Below, in pieces: positions 38,190 to 41,617 of a DNA stretch of 41,617 nucleotides. Position numbers and translations under genes: made by a program. The notes under the pieces are model-generated. The model was not told the origin of the DNA, ran no database searches, and saw nothing but the letters and a program-made list of their open reading frames with translations. How positions within the stretch are numbered: position 1 is the first letter of the stretch; each line of letters starts with the position of its first letter. The stretch comes from Schizochytrium sp. CCTCC M209059 (lineage: Eukaryota; Sar; Bigyra; Thraustochytrida; Thraustochytriidae), in NCBI GenBank assembly GCA_000818945.1, contig KN805399.1, positions 401,886-443,502 of the forward strand, in the 5' to 3' direction.

Positions 38190-39060
38190 ATGCCGGCCAT
38201 GAAGAAGATCGTGCTCGCCGTTGCGGCCGTGGTGTCCGTTCTCAGCGGCGCCGCTTCGGCTCAGCAACTCGCGTCCGAGACGGTCCGCGTCTCGGTGACG
38301 CTGCCTGTCAACGTACCTCTGGAGGTCCCCGCTGGCAAAAGCTTCAAGGAAGCAGCTTCTGAGTTTTGCGAGCGCAACGGGCTCGCCGCCGTCCACGTGG
38401 ATACGATCGAGCAGGCGCTCGAGGCGCGCTGGCAAGAGATGCAGGCGGAGCATCGCGTCCGTGATCAGTGCATTGCCTGGCAGATGAGCTACGGAGTGGC
38501 GCCCAACAAGTCCTGGGGCACGATGCCGAACGATCTTCGCGTGGAATGGCTCGAAAAGTCGTGTGACACCCTCGTCCCCGCCGACCCTCCAGCCCCGCTC
38601 GTCTCCATGGACGTTTCTGTCGGGGACAACTCGGTGGTGACGCTTCGCGCCTTCGCTGGCGATACGGTCGGTAGCGCCGTGGAGCGATTCTGCAGCACGC
38701 ACGGAATCGACTTGGAAGCCAACGAGAGCGTCCTGGTTGAGGCGCTTGCCAAGAAGATCGAGGATATGCGCGCTGCACAGGCGCAACCACCCGCAGGAAA
38801 GGAGGAGCAGCAAAAGGCGGGCGAGACCGAGCAGGCCGGAGACCGCAAGTTCCTGTTTTCGATTCCTTTCCAGGTCGACGGCGTTCTTGCTCGTCTCCGT
38901 GTTCATGAGGGTGACGACCTCGAGGAGCTCGTCCGCGTGTTTTGCAACTCGCAGAATTTGAGCATTGCCGAGTACGGCGCGGTGGTCCGTAAGGCTATCA
39001 TTGACACGAGTGCAGAGGTCACCAAGCAGCTGGAGCAGGAGTTGATGGCGGCTCAGCAAG

Positions 39061-39105
<45 letters not shown>

Positions 39106-39329
39106 CGCAATCCAAGACCGGGGTCGAGGAGAGCTCTGACCCGCTCCTCCTCCTCGACGTGCCTATCAGCGTCGACGGCGTTGACTTTAGCATGAAGCTC
39201 TACGATGGCGATATCGTCAACCACAAGATCACTGCTTTCTGCAAGGAGCACAATCTCGATGAAGCCCAGCACGGCGCTCTTCTTCTCAACCACATCCGAC
39301 AGCGCACCGAGGCCCTTCGCAACAACTAA
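38190..39329 (+). CDS. Secreted protein with four copies of an unnamed FC-module and a polyGln run
   Basis: This 379-residue protein starts with a classic signal peptide (KKIVLAVAAVVSVLSG, cleavage after AASA near 24). Four modules of about 55 residues follow, at about 31-84, 137-193, 219-276 and 319-375. Each has a beta strand pair ending in a (G/D)GD or AGK turn, a helix with Phe-Cys (EFC, RFC, VFC, AFC), a short loop such as EHNLDEAQHG, and a closing helix. Between modules 1 and 2 sits a short motif, CIAWQMSYGVAPNKSWGTMP and then LRVEWLEKSCD. I associate a similar WGT-P-W-C pattern with secretory proteins of algae and stramenopiles. A polyGln run of about 15 coded by CAG precedes module 4. 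The function is unknown; the protein probably enters the secretory pathway. Confidence 0.82.
39063..39108 (+). repeat. (CAG)n coding repeat
   Basis: About 13 uninterrupted CAG codons plus flanking Gln codons. A pure CAG tract is prone to length change. Confidence 0.9.
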
Positions 39330-39485
39330 CTGTAAGTCGTTGGCACCTTGCCTTCTATTTCAAAACAGTTTTTAAAAAAAAACTTGCATGCACTGTCAGC
39401 AAAAAGAGAAAAGGCAAACAAGCCTTCCTCTCTTGAGTCTACTATTGCTATTGATTGCTTTCTCGCTCGCTTGCTTCTTTGCTTA

Positions 39486-39541
<56 letters not shown>

Positions 39542-39813
39542 TTGCGATGACATATCCTACATTCGCGGCCTACAATATTTATAAAACTACTCACTCTGTG
39601 TCACTCTCTCCCCTTGATTTATCTTATCAACGGGCTACAGCAAAAATCTGTTGCGAAGAGGACGAGAACGAGCGCGCAAGCTCAAGTGCGCAACGCGGCG
39701 GGCGCGAGGCCGCGGGGAAGTAGAGAAGAAAAGGCAAGAGACGAGGCAGTGCACAGCTGACCCAAGTTGCGAGGTGCCGGCCGTGTCAGTGCGTAAACAC
39801 GGGCGAAGGAAAG
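39330..39813. other. Spacer between the secreted protein and NPL4
   Basis: No supported gene. A long (GCTT)n microsatellite fills the middle, and the right 150 bases are the GC-rich NPL4 leader. Leucine-rich open frames over the microsatellite are products of the repeat. Confidence 0.45.
39467..39541. repeat. (GCTT)n microsatellite
   Basis: About 17 GCTT units after a short imperfect start; the longest perfect simple repeat in the window. Confidence 0.92.
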
Positions 39814-41352
39814 ATGCTTGTGCGGCTGAGGACCAAAGTTGGCATGTGGAGGCAGGAGACCTCCGAAGGCGCCCCACTCGCCGAGCTCATTGCCACCGTG
39901 GAGCACGACAAGTCCGTGAGAATCAACAAGGTGTCGCTCAAGCCTGACTTCTCGCAAGAAATCCAGGATCAACGCGCTAAACCGCTGCGTGAGTTTGGCA
40001 TCAAGCACGGCGATATCCTCTACGTTGACGCTGAGGGCGCTGTACCCGGCAGCGGTGGCGCGGCAGGGGCATCTGCCAGTAAAAATGGCGGCGGACTCGC
40101 TGGCGCAGGGCCGCGAAAAATCGATGCTCACGGCAACTTGGTCAAGGCCGAGAATGAGGTCGATCCGCAAGGGTTCCGCCCGGGTCTTCAGTCGTTACGC
40201 ACGCAAAAGCTCCACTGGACCTTGACAGACATGGTGGAATTTGACCAAAAGTATACTTTTGAGATCAAGGGCGAACAGAAATCCTTTTGCGCCAGTGCCA
40301 GCCTCGATGCTGACTCGTGCAACCGATTTCAAATGTACTTGCAAAATTTTGGCTTCCTGCAGCCGCGATGCGCCTATCTGTACGGCAAATTTGTCGACGC
40401 CGAAGACATTCCCGGTAGCGTCGAGCACCGCGCCAAACACGGGTCTGAGGATGAGAAAAAGGCGGCAGCCGCCGCCACGGGGGCCACCGCGGGTAGCTCG
40501 GTCTCAGAGCTCAAAGCCTCGGGTAGGCGGCAAATCAAGGTGGAGGACCTGGAGAAAATGGTGAAACAGGACGAGCGCCCGGAAAAGGGCGTCATTGTGC
40601 ATGCCTTTTATGAACCTTTGCAGGAAGCCTCTGCAGAGGGCGTGCAATTGCTCGAGGACCCTCGTGAAGAAAAAGTCGAGGCGGTCGCCAAGGCGCTCGG
40701 GCTCGAAAAAGTGGGTTTCCTCTTTTCACACCCGCCTGGCCGCGAGGGCTACACGATTTCCACACACGAGGTCAGCAACGCTGCAGAGCAAGCTCTCGAA
40801 GCTACCGACGGCAAAATGGACAGCCCCTTTGTGGTCGTCAAGGTAACGAGCGAGAGCGGCAACGCCTCCTTTGATGCCTTTTCGCTCACTCCACAGTGCC
40901 TCGAGATGGTCGCAGAGGACGCACTTCTTAGCATGCGCGATGCGCCGGGTCACTCTGCCGTTAATGAGACGTTTACGGTGATTGTTGAGAAGAAGGGCGC
41001 CGAGGTTGTGGACAACGACTTTTTCATTAAACGTGTGCCTATTCTCAGTCATACGAGTCCCTTTGCAGGCGCTTTCCCGCGCTACAACCGCATTCAGGGC
41101 GACCAGCCCTCGGCACAGGCGCTCAAGCGTGTCTTGGAGCCTTTGGGCCGCAACCCTTCCGACGCGGCCCTTGCCAAGGCTCTTGCCGATTTCCAGGTTC
41201 TCATCTACCTCACGGAACTCTTTGATTCCGAAGAGGACATTACAAGCATTGCACGCTCTGTGGCTTCGCACGTTGTCCCAGGTCAAGAGCCTGTTCCGAT
41301 CCAGGAGGGCTATAAGCTGCTCATGTTTTCCATGGCTGGCATTGAGAATTAG
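39814..41352 (+). CDS. NPL4: NPL4, Cdc48/p97 ubiquitin cofactor
   Basis: This 512-residue protein is the NPL4 partner of UFD1, which brings polyubiquitinated substrates to Cdc48/p97 for endoplasmic-reticulum-associated degradation and other extraction. An N-terminal UBX-like fold covers about 1-75, starting MLVRLRTKVGMWR and ending YVDAEG. The NPL4 MPN-type core begins near 135 with SFCASASLDADSCNRFQMYL and CAYLYGKFVDAEDIPGSVEH. It continues with AFYEPLQEAS, VQLLEDPREEKVEAVAKAL, KVGFLFSHPPGREGYTIS and FSLTPQCLEMVAEDALLSMR, ending with a conserved LIYLTELF and the tail to residue 512. Two insertions (about 77-95 Gly/Ala-rich, about 215-235 Ala-rich) are lineage-specific. I see neither the N-terminal zinc-binding cluster nor a C-terminal NZF finger. 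ATG at 39814. Confidence 0.92.
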   Translation: MLVRLRTKVGMWRQETSEGAPLAELIATVEHDKSVRINKVSLKPDFSQEIQDQRAKPLREFGIKHGDILYVDAEGAVPGSGGAAGASASKNGGGLAGAGPRKIDAHGNLVKAENEVDPQGFRPGLQSLRTQKLHWTLTDMVEFDQKYTFEIKGEQKSFCASASLDADSCNRFQMYLQNFGFLQPRCAYLYGKFVDAEDIPGSVEHRAKHGSEDEKKAAAAATGATAGSSVSELKASGRRQIKVEDLEKMVKQDERPEKGVIVHAFYEPLQEASAEGVQLLEDPREEKVEAVAKALGLEKVGFLFSHPPGREGYTISTHEVSNAAEQALEATDGKMDSPFVVVKVTSESGNASFDAFSLTPQCLEMVAEDALLSMRDAPGHSAVNETFTVIVEKKGAEVVDNDFFIKRVPILSHTSPFAGAFPRYNRIQGDQPSAQALKRVLEPLGRNPSDAALAKALADFQVLIYLTELFDSEEDITSIARSVASHVVPGQEPVPIQEGYKLLMFSMAGIEN

Positions 41353-41617
41353 GGTTCTTGGGCTAGGTCGAGGCCAAGGTCTACTTGCCCAATAAGAAGC
41401 TGTTGTTATCCTTGCACGTAATGATGCGAAGAAAACAGAATGGTCTTTTGAGAAAAAAACAAAAACAAAAAACTCTTCATGAACACGAAAGCAAGCGTCA
41501 CGTGTCACGCGAGCCGGCGATTGAGGAAAAGTTTACTAAAGAAATGCAGAGCAAAATACTTTGATAGTTAAAATTCCTTGAAGGAGAGCTCGAACTTTTC
41601 TCATTTCATCCGAATCC

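Noticed and set aside
39388..39723. Leucine-rich membrane-like frame
   Set aside because: Pure translation of the (GCTT)n microsatellite.
40726..41508. 260-codon minus-strand frame opposite NPL4
   Set aside because: Antisense of conserved NPL4 coding sequence with no motif of its own.
1..41617. CRISPR arrays, bacterial operons, riboswitches, rRNA genes
   Set aside because: None seen; the gene content is eukaryotic nuclear and the only regular repeats are microsatellites without spacer structure.

Overview
The window is nuclear DNA of a GC-rich, intron-poor, gene-dense unicellular eukaryote. The gene set is purely eukaryotic: squalene synthase, an AGC kinase, a Tubby protein, RCC2, a DMX/Rav1 protein, NPL4 and a DASH Dad1-like subunit. 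Starts are ATG in good context, leaders are long and full of microsatellites, and the few introns are short GT-AG type. I infer a stramenopile, most likely a labyrinthulomycete (thraustochytrid). That inference rests on genome style and gene content; no rRNA or organellar marker is present to prove it.

Layout. 1-7.1 kb: two paralogous TMEM53/DUF829 alpha/beta-hydrolase-like genes (557-1366 and 3506-4396, both +) bracket two minus-strand genes, a HAD-like protein (1571-2155) and a spliced histidine-phosphatase/phosphoglycerate-mutase-like protein (2305-3106). They are followed by a free-standing copia-Gag-like gene (5016-5873) and a HIT-triad protein (6600-7067). 7.1-12.9 kb: about 5.8 kb with no convincing gene, very GC-rich and packed with tetra- and pentanucleotide repeats. 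It leads into an unrecognised polyQ/polyHis protein (12874-13944). 14-18.3 kb: lower-GC relic DNA, with a dead protein kinase and a possible copia integrase remnant, then another repeat-rich leader before squalene synthase (18349-19902).

20-27.3 kb: an AGC kinase (minus) converges on squalene synthase. A Tubby-domain protein with zinc ribbon and PDZ-like segment (22410-24545, minus) lies head to head with a small two-exon gene that matches DASH subunit Dad1 (24674-25054, +), and RCC2 follows (25731-27302, +). 27.8-36.3 kb: one intronless 8.5-kb DMX-like/Rav1 gene (minus), the V-ATPase assembly regulator. 36.3-41.6 kb: a repeat-rich spacer with a degenerate reading frame, a secreted protein made of four copies of an unnamed module (38190-39329), and NPL4 (39814-41352).

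The genes are mostly housekeeping and do not form one pathway. Local themes are sterol/squalene synthesis (SQS), spindle/kinetochore function (Dad1-like next to RCC2), endomembrane and proteostasis (DMX/Rav1, NPL4), and the repeated TMEM53-like pair. The observations most worth a second look are the small spliced Dad1-like gene, the squalene synthase whose hydrophobic anchor is at the N-terminus instead of the C-terminus, the orphan Gag-like gene and the four-repeat secreted protein.
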